From JBGPTF01 sp041490445 (GTDB lineage Bacteria > Acidobacteriota > Terriglobia > Acidiferrales > UBA7541), in assembly GCA_041490445.1 (NCBI GenBank), contig JBGPTF010000003.1, positions 1 through 64,000 of the forward strand: a stretch of DNA of 64,000 nt, given 5' to 3'. Positions 25,103 through 34,277 of this stretch are shown piece after piece. Under the pieces are notes generated by a model. It was not told the DNA's origin. It did not search any database and saw only the letters and a program-made list of their open reading frames with translations. The position numbers and the translations under genes are program-made. How positions within the stretch are numbered: position 1 is the first letter of the stretch; each line of letters begins with the position of its first letter.

Positions 25103-25126
25103 TGTTCCTCCTTTTTACCCGCCGAG

Positions 25127-25510
25127 TTAATGGCTTTTCTTTGCCGGAGCGACAGAAGACACGGTCATCGTATTGCCATTGGTCACACCTTTCACGGTGA
25201 CCCTCTGCCCGGCCAGCTTATCCACTTCACCTTCGTGGCCTTCAAGCGTGTAAACTGTCTTGCCAACAACCAAAGCATATTTCTGTCCTTGTTGAACGCA
25301 GATGCGTGTGCACTCGGCGGGGCTCTTATCCTTCGCCATGTGCTGCGCACCGCACATGGTATCGCTGATCGTCCCGGTGAACGTTTTCTGCTCTCCGGAA
25401 GATCCGGCCTGCCCGCTGGCGGCCGGCGTCAGTCCAAGTACCAGGAACCCTGCGATGGCAACGGCGAGAGTTAGAACGGCGGTGCTACGGACGATTGTTT
25501 TCTTGTTCAT
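25127..25510 (-). CDS. Small secreted protein with FTGTISDTMCGAQHM motif
   Basis: 127 residues. Signal peptide at residues 1-33, then a compact beta-rich domain: FTGTISDTMCGAQHM, ECTRICVQQGQKYALVVG, VYTLEGHE, LAGQRVTVKG. The invariant-looking C, H, C and C could bind a metal. Proteins of this pattern are common in Acidobacteria and were seen by me as DUF5818-like; the function is not known. A GAGGAG ribosome site precedes the ATG. It sits between the second PCYCxC gene (28 bases upstream) and the Met-rich protein gene (24 bases downstream), so a shared transcript is likely. Confidence 0.72.
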   Translation of the reverse strand: MNKKTIVRSTAVLTLAVAIAGFLVLGLTPAASGQAGSSGEQKTFTGTISDTMCGAQHMAKDKSPAECTRICVQQGQKYALVVGKTVYTLEGHEGEVDKLAGQRVTVKGVTNGNTMTVSSVAPAKKSH

Positions 25511-25538
25511 GCGTTTCTCCTCTTAAGGTGCTACTCAA

Positions 25539-26024
25539 CTACCTCGAACTTCTGAGATTGGCCCATTGCTTCTCAATGATTGCCGCTCGAATTTCCTCGG
25601 CTGTCTTGCCTTGCCGGTGGATCTGGCCGGCTAACCGCGCTTCTTTGATGCATATGTCGCAGCTCGTGGCGTGCAGACTGGTGAAGCAATCGAGCAGGCT
25701 GCGATGTCCTTGCCGTTGGCAATAGCAATAACAAGGCTGCTGAGCCAAAACGTTCGGAATTTCTTTGGCCACGGAATAAGCTTCACGGATGCTGCTGATT
25801 TGGAACTGTGCGGGATCGAGTGTCGCAGGAAACGGCATGCCGTCCTCCGCTCTTTTGAAATAGACGGGTACTTGTGTTTGGTCTTGCGCAGTTGAAGTTG
25901 TGGGTCGGAAACGAAAGACCAGATAGACCATGCCTGAGAGCGCCATAAGCATCACCACGGCCGAGACGATCGCAGCCTTGTTCTCTGCTAGCGTTGGTTT
26001 TGGCAGTTTGTTCTTTTTTCCCAT
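25539..26024 (-). CDS. PCYCxC-type membrane-anchored protein (Cys form)
   Basis: 161 residues from an ATG with GGAGG seven bases upstream; the longer frame reaching into cusA is rejected. One membrane segment (residues 18-37), then an exported domain with P97-C98-Y-C100-Y-C102, GHRSLLDC (C113), C122-D-I-C125 and a helical tail. It is the Cys-containing paralogue of the selenoprotein candidate at 5681-6190; the two align without gaps from the PCYC motif to near the end. The family resembles PCYCGC-motif proteins. It follows cusA by 17 bases, so it belongs to the efflux operon. Metal capture or thiol redox at the membrane surface is inferred. Confidence 0.82.
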   Translation of the reverse strand: MGKKNKLPKPTLAENKAAIVSAVVMLMALSGMVYLVFRFRPTTSTAQDQTQVPVYFKRAEDGMPFPATLDPAQFQISSIREAYSVAKEIPNVLAQQPCYCYCQRQGHRSLLDCFTSLHATSCDICIKEARLAGQIHRQGKTAEEIRAAIIEKQWANLRSSR

Positions 26025-26041
26025 ACTCTTCCTCCAAATGC

Positions 26042-29000
26042 CTATGCGGTAGGCTCCGGGCCCTTTGGCTGTAGTGTCCCATGTCGAAGCGCGCGCTCTT
26101 TCATAAGCGCAAAGAAAACCGGAACGAGAATCAAAACGTGAATCGTGGAAGTTATCATTCCGCCGACGATAGGTGCGGCAATGGGCTTCATTACGTCGGA
26201 ACCGATGCCGGTTTCCCAAAGAATCGGAATGAGGCTGGCGAGAACGGCGCAAACGGTCATCAATTTTGGCCGGAGGCGCTGAACTGCCCCTTCGATCACG
26301 GCTGCTTCGATGTCTTCGTGCTTGAGTGGCACGCCTGTGGCAAGGCGATGATCGAGTGCCTCGTGCAAGTAGACAACCATGACCACGCCGGTTTCGACGG
26401 CGATGCCGAACAAGGCGATGTAACCGACCCAGACGGCGACGCTGAAGTTGTAACCCAGCAGCCATTGCAGGATCAGACCGCCGGTCATGGCGTAAAAGGT
26501 CGGGAAGATCAAGACTATGGCTTCGGTCACGGAGTGGAACACCATGTAAAGCAGCAGAAAAATCACGAAGAACACGACCGGAAGAATGATCTTCAACCGC
26601 TCTTTTGCACGCAGTTCAAACTCATATTCACCCGACCAACGATAGGTGTATCCCGCCGACAACGCCAGCTTCTGCCTCAGATGATTTGAAGCCTGGTTGA
26701 CGAAGCCACCGTAGTCCTTAGTATTGAGGTCAATATAGACGTACCCGGTGAGCTGGCCATCTTCGTCGCGAATCATCGCCGGGCCGCGAGAAAACGAGAT
26801 CTTCGCCACTTCGCTGATGGGAATCTGCGCGCCGGTGGGGGTCGCGAGGAGCACGCGCCCCAACTCCTCCACGCTGTCGCGAAAATCCCGGCTGTAGCGC
26901 ACGTTGATGGGATATCGCTCACGTCCCTCCACGTTCACGGCAATGTTCATGCCACCGATTCCTGAGGTCACGGCCTGCTGCACATCGGCGATCGTGAGGC
27001 CGTACTTAGCCGCTTCAGGCCGGTTCACGTCCACGTTGACGTAAAAGCCTTGTGCCACGCGTTCGGCAAACACCGAGCGGACCTGGGACAGACTGGAAAG
27101 AATCTGCTGGATCTGAGCGCCGACCTGCTGAATCCCATCGAGCGACGGCCCTTGGATCTTCATTCCAACCGGCGTCTTGATTCCCGTCAGGGCCATATCA
27201 AGACGGTTTTCGACCGGCATGGTCCAAGTGTTTGTCAGGCCGGGGAATTGAAGCTTCTCGTCCATTGCCAGAATTAGCTTTTCGTACGTCATTCCGGGAG
27301 GCCATTTCTCGCGCGGCTTCAACATGATCGTGGTGTCGTACATATCCAGCGGAGCGTTATCTGTGGCGCTGTCGGACCGCCCGATAACTCCGAATACGGT
27401 CTCTACCTCCGGGAAAGAACGCAGAATACGATCCTGCTCCTGCAGAAGCTGGGAGCCCTGCGTGATTGAAATGCCCGGGAGAGATGTGGGCATGTAGAGT
27501 GACGAACCTTCATACAGCGGCGGCATGAATTGACTGCCGAGCCTAAACATCAACGGAAAAGTTACGATCAGAAAGACCAGGTTGACCACTAGGGTCGTCT
27601 TCCGGTACTTGAGGCATAGACGCAGCACGGGCAGGTACAGCGCTTGCGTAATCCGGGAAATCGGGTTCTTTGACTCCGGACGCAGCTTGCCCCTGATGAA
27701 CATGACCATCAGAACTGGTACGATCGTGATCGCCAGCAACGAAGAGAAGCCCACCGCAAGCGTCTTTGTCCACGCCAAGGGTTTGAACATGCGGCCCTCT
27801 TGCGCTTCCAACAGGAACACCGGCAGGAATGACACGACGATAATGAGGAGCGAAAAGAACAGCGCGGGTCCCACCTGCTTGGCCCCTCCGATCAGGATGC
27901 GACGCCGCTCGGATTCGCTTACTATCTGTTTCTGGATTTCGATGCGTTTAATGGCAGGTTCTGCAACGATCGAACCATCGGCGCTATCGATGTCACTTGT
28001 TGGTTGCGGCTCAGCAGTCGCGGGACGTTCGGAGAGATGGCGATAGCCGTTCTCCACCATCACGATTGCGGCGTCGACAAGGACCCCGATCGCCAGTGCC
28101 ATGCCGCCCAAAGACATGATGTTGGAGCTGACGTGGAGATAGTACATTGGAATGAAAGAAGCGACGACCGCTATCGGCAATGTGAGGATTGGGATCAGCG
28201 CCGAGCGGAAGTGGAACAGGAAAATAATGATTACGAGGCTGACGATGACCGCTTCTTCTAGCAGATCACGTTGCAGGGTACGAATCGATTCCTGAATCAA
28301 TCCAGCACGGTCGTAGCCAGCTACGATTTCCACCCCTGGCGGCAGCGATCCTCCAATCTCGGCCAGCTTTTTCTTCACTCCGTTGATGACGTTGAGGGCA
28401 TTCAGCCCGTAGCGCATTACGACAATGCCGCCCACGGTCTCGCCTTCTCCCTGCCATTCCGCCACGCCGTCACGGATGTCCGGCCCGAAGGTCACGTTTC
28501 CCAGATCGCGCACGAGCACCGGCGTGCCGTTCTTCGTGGCTACGGGAACATTGGCCAGGTCGTCGAGAGAACGCAGATAGCCCAGGCCGCGGATCATGTA
28601 TCGTGCCCCGCTTAGTTCCAGAACGCGCCCGCCCACTTCATTGGTGCTGGACTTAACGCGGTCTATCACGACAGAAAGAGGAATGCCGTAAGCGCGCAGC
28701 TTGTTGGGATCCAAGTTCACCTGATACTGCCGGACGAAACCGCCGATGGTGGCTACCTCAGCCACGCCGGGCACAGTCTCCAACTGATAACGCAGATGCC
28801 AGTCCTGGAGGCTGCGCAGATCCGCCAGGCTGTACTTGTGTGTGTGATCCACCAGAACATATTCGTAAACCCACCCGGCCCCGGTGGCATCGGGCCCGAT
28901 TGCGGGGTGGACTCCTTCGGGCAAACGGCTGGTGATCTGCTGCATGTATTCGAGGACTCGTGAACGTGCCCAGTAGATGTCCGTGCCATCTTCAAAGACA

Positions 29001-29284
29001 ACGAAGACGTAGGAATCGTTGAACATCGTCTGCGCACGTACCGCCTTCACATGGGGCGCAGCCAGGAGAGAGGTGACGATGGGATACGTCACCTGATCTT
29101 CGATAATGTTCGGCGGCTCCCCTTCCCAATTGGTGTGGATGATGACCTGGACGTCGGAAATGTCCGGAAGTGCATCCAGCGGAATCTGCCCCATGGACCA
29201 GATTCCAGCCAGCACCAGCAAGAGCACACCGGTGAATACCAGGAAGCGATTGTGAGCACACCACTCAATGACGCGGGCAATCAT
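26042..29284 (-). CDS. cusA: Heavy-metal RND efflux pump, CusA family (second copy)
   Basis: 1080 residues from MIARVIEWCAHNRF with GGAGGG before the ATG; the extension to 29371 overlaps cusB and is rejected. The RND layout is complete: IPLDALPDISDVQVIIHTN near the N-terminus, LAIGVLVDAAIVMVENGYRHL in TM4, and PTSLPGISITQ in the second periplasmic loop. After TM4 there is an acidic insertion of about 35 residues (ATAEPQPTSDIDSADGS...) not found in the first copy. It exports Cu(I)/Ag(I) or similar ions with the CusB and CusC proteins encoded just upstream. The C-terminus matches the relic at 24448-24552. Confidence 0.95.
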   Translation of the reverse strand: MIARVIEWCAHNRFLVFTGVLLLVLAGIWSMGQIPLDALPDISDVQVIIHTNWEGEPPNIIEDQVTYPIVTSLLAAPHVKAVRAQTMFNDSYVFVVFEDGTDIYWARSRVLEYMQQITSRLPEGVHPAIGPDATGAGWVYEYVLVDHTHKYSLADLRSLQDWHLRYQLETVPGVAEVATIGGFVRQYQVNLDPNKLRAYGIPLSVVIDRVKSSTNEVGGRVLELSGARYMIRGLGYLRSLDDLANVPVATKNGTPVLVRDLGNVTFGPDIRDGVAEWQGEGETVGGIVVMRYGLNALNVINGVKKKLAEIGGSLPPGVEIVAGYDRAGLIQESIRTLQRDLLEEAVIVSLVIIIFLFHFRSALIPILTLPIAVVASFIPMYYLHVSSNIMSLGGMALAIGVLVDAAIVMVENGYRHLSERPATAEPQPTSDIDSADGSIVAEPAIKRIEIQKQIVSESERRRILIGGAKQVGPALFFSLLIIVVSFLPVFLLEAQEGRMFKPLAWTKTLAVGFSSLLAITIVPVLMVMFIRGKLRPESKNPISRITQALYLPVLRLCLKYRKTTLVVNLVFLIVTFPLMFRLGSQFMPPLYEGSSLYMPTSLPGISITQGSQLLQEQDRILRSFPEVETVFGVIGRSDSATDNAPLDMYDTTIMLKPREKWPPGMTYEKLILAMDEKLQFPGLTNTWTMPVENRLDMALTGIKTPVGMKIQGPSLDGIQQVGAQIQQILSSLSQVRSVFAERVAQGFYVNVDVNRPEAAKYGLTIADVQQAVTSGIGGMNIAVNVEGRERYPINVRYSRDFRDSVEELGRVLLATPTGAQIPISEVAKISFSRGPAMIRDEDGQLTGYVYIDLNTKDYGGFVNQASNHLRQKLALSAGYTYRWSGEYEFELRAKERLKIILPVVFFVIFLLLYMVFHSVTEAIVLIFPTFYAMTGGLILQWLLGYNFSVAVWVGYIALFGIAVETGVVMVVYLHEALDHRLATGVPLKHEDIEAAVIEGAVQRLRPKLMTVCAVLASLIPILWETGIGSDVMKPIAAPIVGGMITSTIHVLILVPVFFALMKERALRHGTLQPKGPEPTA

Positions 29285-29286
29285 GT

Positions 29287-30849
29287 CTACATCCCTCCTG
29301 TCACATTTATGGTGATATGTTTGGTGGCAATCGTCTGTCCATTCTTGCGGGCCACGATTGTCACTTGCCAAGTGCCGCCAGACCCGAGTTCGGCTTTGCC
29401 TTCGTACATTCCGCCGCCTTTATCGCTGGCATTTATCGTGGTGTTCATCGAGGCCATTCCCATCGCAGGCATTGCGGCCATGAAGAACGCGATCGTCACC
29501 TGGGCGCCAATGATGGGTTTTCCATCCTGTGCGGCCAGCTTTACCCGGACGGTGCTGCTGCCTTTTCTTGGGGGCGTCGGGTCAGTGGTAAGGTCTACGC
29601 TGGCCTGGGCCTGTGCAGGCGCGTTCATCGCGGCTGCAGCTCCCGCGCCTGGCGGTGGCGGCATGAACGCACCCGCCGCTGCTTGCAATTGCGCTTCGGA
29701 GTCAATCAGGAAGTTCGCGGAGGTGACGATTCGATCGCCTTCTTGAAGCCCCTTCAGCACGACATAATCATCCGCGGCCCGGTCGCCCAACTGGACTTTG
29801 CGAGGCTCCAGGTTCCCATTGCCGTGGTCCACGAACACGATCTCTTGTGTTCCGGTTTGGAGAACCCCGGTTGCGGGGATGACAATTTGTTTGCCCATGG
29901 GAACTTTCAGGGCAACGTTTGCGAACATCCCCGGCTTCAACCGGAGTCCTTCGTTTGCGAAGATCAGGCGGACGCGCGCCGTGCGCGTGGCCATGTCCAC
30001 GTCGGGGTAGATGAAATCCACGCGCCCACGGAAGGCGTGGTCGGGGTAGGAGTCCACCGTGAGCACGGCTGGATCGCCGGGCTTCACCCGGCCCAAATCG
30101 TTTTGAAAAACCTGCGCGAACACCCAGATGGTCGAAAGATCGGCGACCGTATAGAGCCTCGTTTCCGGCTGCACGTAAAGATTCGGCAGGGCATTGCGTT
30201 CGAGGATGTAGCCGGCGACCGGTGAATCCACCTCCAATTCGCGCCGCACTTCACCAGTCGATTCGAGCCGCTCAATTTCCTGCGCCGGCACATTCCACTG
30301 GCGCAGCCGCTCGGCGGCGGCATCCACCAGCGACGCGGCACCCGAAGAAACTCCCGGCACGCTGCTTTGCCCAAGCGTTCCCTGATTGCCTTTCGCGAGC
30401 AGATACTCGCGCTCGGTGGTGACCAGATCGGGGCTGTAAATCGTGAAGAGCGGTTGGCCCTTCCGCACGTATTGGTAGGTTGCGTTCGCGAAGACTTTTT
30501 GAATCCACCCTGTGAATCGCGTCTGCACATAGGCCAGCCGCGTTTCGTCGACGGCGACGTTCCCGGTGACGCGAATCTCGCCGGACACGGACTTGCGTTC
30601 CACCACGCCGAAACGCACTCCGATATCCTGCAACCGCTGCGGCGAAACCTGCAGGGGCGTCAGCGGCGCTTCGGTTGGCGTCGCCGCCGCCGGCGTTGCG
30701 CCCGCGGCTGCCGGAGCGGTGGCCGGCAAAGCTGCCGCGGCCGGCGGAGTCACTTGCGCGCGACCGCGCCACCACAGCCAACCGAGGCCGGCGAGAAGAG
30801 TGAGATTGACGAAGAGCGTCAGTAGGAATGCAGTGCGATAGTCCTTCAT
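29287..30849 (-). CDS. cusB: RND adaptor CusB fused to a C-terminal YtkA-like domain
   Basis: 520 residues from MKDYRTAFLL, with AAGGAG eight bases upstream. N-terminal anchor (residues 8-26) and an Ala/Pro-rich linker, then membrane-fusion-protein hairpin, lipoyl and barrel regions (FTGWIQKVFANATY, YSPDLVTTEREYLLAKG, ADLSTIWVFAQVFQ). Unlike the first CusB it has no heavy-metal-binding N-domain. From about residue 430 there is an extra domain with VRVKLAAQDGKPIIGAQVTI, Met-rich MAAMPAMGMASMNT and GTWQVTIVARKNG, which matches the YtkA/FixH-like fold. That domain probably supplies Met ligands for Cu/Ag. It stops two bases before the cusA start. Confidence 0.92.
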   Translation of the reverse strand: MKDYRTAFLLTLFVNLTLLAGLGWLWWRGRAQVTPPAAAALPATAPAAAGATPAAATPTEAPLTPLQVSPQRLQDIGVRFGVVERKSVSGEIRVTGNVAVDETRLAYVQTRFTGWIQKVFANATYQYVRKGQPLFTIYSPDLVTTEREYLLAKGNQGTLGQSSVPGVSSGAASLVDAAAERLRQWNVPAQEIERLESTGEVRRELEVDSPVAGYILERNALPNLYVQPETRLYTVADLSTIWVFAQVFQNDLGRVKPGDPAVLTVDSYPDHAFRGRVDFIYPDVDMATRTARVRLIFANEGLRLKPGMFANVALKVPMGKQIVIPATGVLQTGTQEIVFVDHGNGNLEPRKVQLGDRAADDYVVLKGLQEGDRIVTSANFLIDSEAQLQAAAGAFMPPPPGAGAAAAMNAPAQAQASVDLTTDPTPPRKGSSTVRVKLAAQDGKPIIGAQVTIAFFMAAMPAMGMASMNTTINASDKGGGMYEGKAELGSGGTWQVTIVARKNGQTIATKHITINVTGGM

Positions 30850-30871
30850 TTTCGTGCTCCTTCTTTCGTCT

Positions 30872-32143
30872 TCACCGCAGTTCGAGCCCGGTAAGTTGTT
30901 CGAGCCGCGCGAGCGCCGTCTCGTGGTCGGCCACGTTCTGCCAGTACTCCTCGTCGAGGCGCAGCACGTCTTCAAACGAAGCAAGCAGCGCCTGAAAATC
31001 CTCCCGGTTCCCCTGATAGGACGCCAGCGCCGCCTGAAATTCAGCGCGCGCCTGTGGCACCAGTCCCTCGCGGTACATTTTCAGCAGCTCGGCGGTCTTC
31101 TGCGCCACGACGTACTGATCGCGCAGCTCCGCTGCCGTCTGCTGCGCCTGTGCTTCATACTCGTCACGCGACTGATTGACTCCCGCCTCGGCCTGGGCGA
31201 GTTCCTGGCGCTGTCGGCGGTTGCGATAGATCGGAACGCGAACCCCGAAGGTGAACATGTAGTAGTCGCGGAACTGCTCGGCGTTGTGCTGCCACATGTA
31301 CTGCACGTTAAAGTCGGGGTAGAAATCCTTGTGCGCGAGATCCACCTCCAGCTTCTGCCGCGCAATCATTTTTTCCGCGCCGCGCAGCTCGGGGTTCTGC
31401 GCCTTCGCTGCGGTCAGCAATTCGTCATACGTGCTTGCGAGCGGCCGCTCCGCCAGCAGTTCGGCCTCGATGTCGTCCGAGGCTTGGGGACGGTTCAGCA
31501 GTTGCTTAAGCTGTGCCTCGAGCTGGCCCTTTTCCAACTGCCGCGTCGTGATTTCGCGCAGCAGCTTGGTGCTTTCGAGCTGCGCCTGCAGGACGGCCTG
31601 TTGGCTTCCCATGCCGGAGCGGTAGCGGATCTCCACGGCTTGCTCGACCTGGTGCAGCAAATCCGCGTCGCGCTCGAGAATCGCGATCGTTTGCGCGACG
31701 TAGCCGATTCGGAAGTACGCTGCTTTCAAATCTCCGACCACAGCGATTCGCACCGAATCAATCCGTTCCCGGGCGACATCGGCCTCGCGTTCGGCGATTG
31801 CCCCGCGCAGGCGCAGTTTGCCCGGATACGGAACATCCTGTGAGACGCCGAAGCCGAGGTACGCGAAGTCGCTGTTCGTATACCCGGCAAAGGGACGAGG
31901 GCTGCCGACACTGAAATGTTGCACCATGAACGCCGGGTCGGGCAGCGTGGACACCTGCGAGGGAACGTGAGTCGCCGCGCGCCACGCCTGCCGCGCCGCC
32001 GCGATGCGCGGATTATTTCGTTCGGCTTCCCCGATCAGGTCAGCCAGCTTCGCCGGTACAGCGGGCGGCTGCTGCGCCCGGGCGAGCGGGGCGGCGCACA
32101 CCAGCAGCGTAAGGATCCATATGATTCGTCTCTGTATATTCAT
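30872..32143 (-). CDS. cusC: TolC-family outer-membrane efflux factor (CusC-like, second copy)
   Basis: 423 residues with a signal peptide (residues 7-23, IWILTLLVCAAPLARA) and a GGAGAGAAGGA ribosome site. OEP coiled-coil repeats are clear: AERNPRIAAARQAWRAA, then KAQNPELRGAEKMIARQ, ending ALARLEQLTGLELR. Similar in layout to the first CusC but clearly diverged. It builds the outer-membrane channel of the second pump and is 22 bases before cusB. Confidence 0.92.
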   Translation of the reverse strand: MNIQRRIIWILTLLVCAAPLARAQQPPAVPAKLADLIGEAERNNPRIAAARQAWRAATHVPSQVSTLPDPAFMVQHFSVGSPRPFAGYTNSDFAYLGFGVSQDVPYPGKLRLRGAIAEREADVARERIDSVRIAVVGDLKAAYFRIGYVAQTIAILERDADLLHQVEQAVEIRYRSGMGSQQAVLQAQLESTKLLREITTRQLEKGQLEAQLKQLLNRPQASDDIEAELLAERPLASTYDELLTAAKAQNPELRGAEKMIARQKLEVDLAHKDFYPDFNVQYMWQHNAEQFRDYYMFTFGVRVPIYRNRRQRQELAQAEAGVNQSRDEYEAQAQQTAAELRDQYVVAQKTAELLKMYREGLVPQARAEFQAALASYQGNREDFQALLASFEDVLRLDEEYWQNVADHETALARLEQLTGLELR

Positions 32144-32234
32144 TCCTTCTCTCCTGCATTCCCGGTGAACACCCGTGCCGGTTGCGATTGGTCTGCGGAC
32201 ACACGTCCGCGGTGTCGCTCGCTTCAGGAGAGAA

Positions 32235-32636
32235 CTAGATCAGGAAGATGCAGAGCAGTGATTGCTGCTCCGGAGGGGAAACTCCAGGCGGGGAACTGGC
32301 GAAAACTCGGCGCCGCATTTGATCCAACATGCCGAACAGGGCCACCGCAAAAGCCGGCAGCGCGTTCACGGTGGGCGCGGGCGGCTGCGATTGTGCCTCT
32401 GGCAGAGGCGCGGCGGTGACGTGGCAGCAAGACCGATCTGCAGGCGCCGTGAGCTGCAAATCCGTATCCACCGTGCCGGGCATGCTCGCCATGCTCGTGT
32501 CGCTGCATTCTGCTTTCGCCACTGGGCGAGAACAATCGCCAGGCAAAAAGGCGAGCAGCGCGCAGGCGGAGAGCGGGAGCGGCGCCAGACCGGCGACGCT
32601 CAAGACCAAGGCGAGACTCAGGGTGCGCCGAAGCAT
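32235..32636 (-). CDS. Small secreted Cys-rich protein heading the second cus operon
   Basis: 133 residues from MLRRTLSLALVL; a GTG further upstream (32690) is possible but has no better support. Signal peptide at residues 1-25. The mature part has CALLAFLPGDC, AECSD, a central SCCHV and a C-terminal QSLLCIFLI. No known family. It occupies the same place, upstream of cusC, as the protein at 14564-14962 and shares its central CC and hydrophobic QSLxCxFL tail, though the rest has little similarity. Periplasmic metal binding is inferred. Confidence 0.6.
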   Translation of the reverse strand: MLRRTLSLALVLSVAGLAPLPLSACALLAFLPGDCSRPVAKAECSDTSMASMPGTVDTDLQLTAPADRSCCHVTAAPLPEAQSQPPAPTVNALPAFAVALFGMLDQMRRRVFASSPPGVSPPEQQSLLCIFLI

Positions 32637-32842
32637 CCGTGAATACGATAGCACACATGGGGCCAGAACAGGCCCCTGGCTAACGTTCACGTATTGCGCC
32701 GGTTATCTCTCGCGTTCTCTCTCGGTAGCGCCGCCTTAGGTCATCTCGCTCCTGCCTCTGCGCGATTTTTCCAGCCTGCAAGGGCGAGGAAGCAAGGGTC
32801 CGAGGGACTGGCCTTATCGAATTTTGTGTTCTGGGACAAATA

Positions 32843-33379
32843 TTACTTGATCGGCGGGTCGAGGGAAGTCGCGGCGCGAGCCTCGCGTGTCGCCCGCAGG
32901 ATCCCTGTCTCGTCGCTGAAGAAGCTTCGGTAGCCGTAGTTGCTGGGCCGGGCGAGCAGTGTGTAGCCGTGGACGCTGCCGTCGGTCCCGGCGGGCCCGG
33001 GCGCGTATTGCATTTGATAGCCCGCACTCAGCGCGAATTGCGCCGCGGCGCGCGCCGGATTTCCGAGTGGCTCGAGCGTTCCGGGAAACGTTTCTGTCGC
33101 CTGCGCGTAGGACGCGAGCGCAGTGTGGACGTTCGTCATCGCTTCGAGCGCGTTGTCCTCGGCCTGTGCCATCGGATTCACCATCCGTAGTGGCAGTGCG
33201 ATCCACACCATCAGCCACAGAAAACCGATTGCCGTTCCCCAGAGGAGCAGCGCCTTCGCGAGGCTCGTTTTCTTGGCCGGCTCGGCCCCTCCGGGCGTCA
33301 CCGTCAGATCCGCACCGCAGTACGGGCAAAGTTCGCTCGCCTGATTGATGACTTGCTCGCATTCGCGGCAGGTGTACAT
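32843..33379 (-). CDS. Zinc-ribbon membrane protein with pseudopilin-like C-domain
   Basis: 178 residues. N-terminal zinc ribbon CREC...CPYC (residues 4-22), one membrane helix (about 45-65, LLLWGTAIGFLWLMVWIAL), then an extracytoplasmic domain with helix NALEAMTNVHTALASYAQ and GYQMQYAPGPAG...YGYRSFFSDETG, which is like the globular part of type II secretion GspG/type IV pilin-like proteins in many Acidobacteria. It lacks a prepilin cleavage site. Function unknown. It is a single gene in a minus-strand row of unrelated small genes. Confidence 0.72.
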   Translation of the reverse strand: MYTCRECEQVINQASELCPYCGADLTVTPGGAEPAKKTSLAKALLLWGTAIGFLWLMVWIALPLRMVNPMAQAEDNALEAMTNVHTALASYAQATETFPGTLEPLGNPARAAAQFALSAGYQMQYAPGPAGTDGSVHGYTLLARPSNYGYRSFFSDETGILRATREARAATSLDPPIK

Positions 33380-33446
33380 CGCAATTCATCCTAGGCAGGG
33401 CTCAGGTGCAAGTCAACTGCGGCGCCTCAATACAAACATTGTTTGT

Positions 33447-34139
33447 TCAGGCTTCGGGGGCGTGGCCGGTGATAACGAGTCCCATCGTAATCTGTGTCAC
33501 TGCTCCGCCCTCGGGCTGCATCGCCGCCTTGAAATAGACAACCCAGAGATCACCATCCTCCACATGTCCCATGCCGGGAAGCGTGGCAGGAGCTTCTTCC
33601 GTGGTCACGAGGCTCCATACCGATGGATGGCCGGTGCCGGCAGCCTTGCGGCTGAGGTTGTAGAGATCCTTTCCCGTGATTGGCGCGAGTGAAGTGTCGA
33701 GCGCTGCCGGCGCCAGGAGGAAGAAATCGCGATAGGGCGCGACGCCCAGATGATTGCCGTCCACCGGCTGCAGCGCGTAGCGCATCGTGTACACGCCCGG
33801 CTGTATCGTCTGCCGGCGATAATCTTTCGACGCGGCGGCGAAACGAATCGCCCCGAAAAGCGTGCCGTCCCCCAATTGGCCGTAGGCGATGCCCAGGCCC
33901 TGGTTCGCTGGAGCAGTCGCGGGCACGGCCTTACGCAGCCAGATTTCGCAGAGCACGCCTTGCGGCCCGGAGATGCGCAGCGCTTCGCCCGCAAGCGTGT
34001 TGTGGATTGGCGCAGCCAGCTCCTGCGGCGCAGGGGTGCTTTCCTTTTCTACCTTGTACGTTTGCGCCGCTGCGCTTGCGACGAGGGCGAGTCCGAGAAA
34101 TGCGGCAAAGAAGATGTGCTTCGCGCGACGAACATTCAT
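33447..34139 (-). CDS. Uncharacterised secreted protein
   Basis: 230 residues with a signal peptide (residues 8-25, IFFAAFLGLALVASAAA). The mature protein looks like one beta-rich domain: LCEIWLRKAVPA, FGAIRFAAASKDYRRQ, PGVYTMRYALQPVDGNHLGVAPYRDFFLLAPA, DLWVVYFKAAM. The PGxYTLRY...GxHxG...RDFFLL pattern is seen in many hypothetical proteins of Acidobacteria; I know no function. An AGAGG-type ribosome site precedes the ATG. Confidence 0.72.
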   Translation of the reverse strand: MNVRRAKHIFFAAFLGLALVASAAAQTYKVEKESTPAPQELAAPIHNTLAGEALRISGPQGVLCEIWLRKAVPATAPANQGLGIAYGQLGDGTLFGAIRFAAASKDYRRQTIQPGVYTMRYALQPVDGNHLGVAPYRDFFLLAPAALDTSLAPITGKDLYNLSRKAAGTGHPSVWSLVTTEEAPATLPGMGHVEDGDLWVVYFKAAMQPEGGAVTQITMGLVITGHAPEA

Positions 34140-34277
34140 GCCTGCCTCTTTGGAATTCGAAGAGTCGTCACAATGACGTAGATGATTATCGTGAGCGCCG
34201 AGTTTCCGGGCAATGAGAAAGAAAAGGGGCGCAAATCGCTGCGCCCCTGCAAGACCGTGAATTCGATGGGAAAGCCG

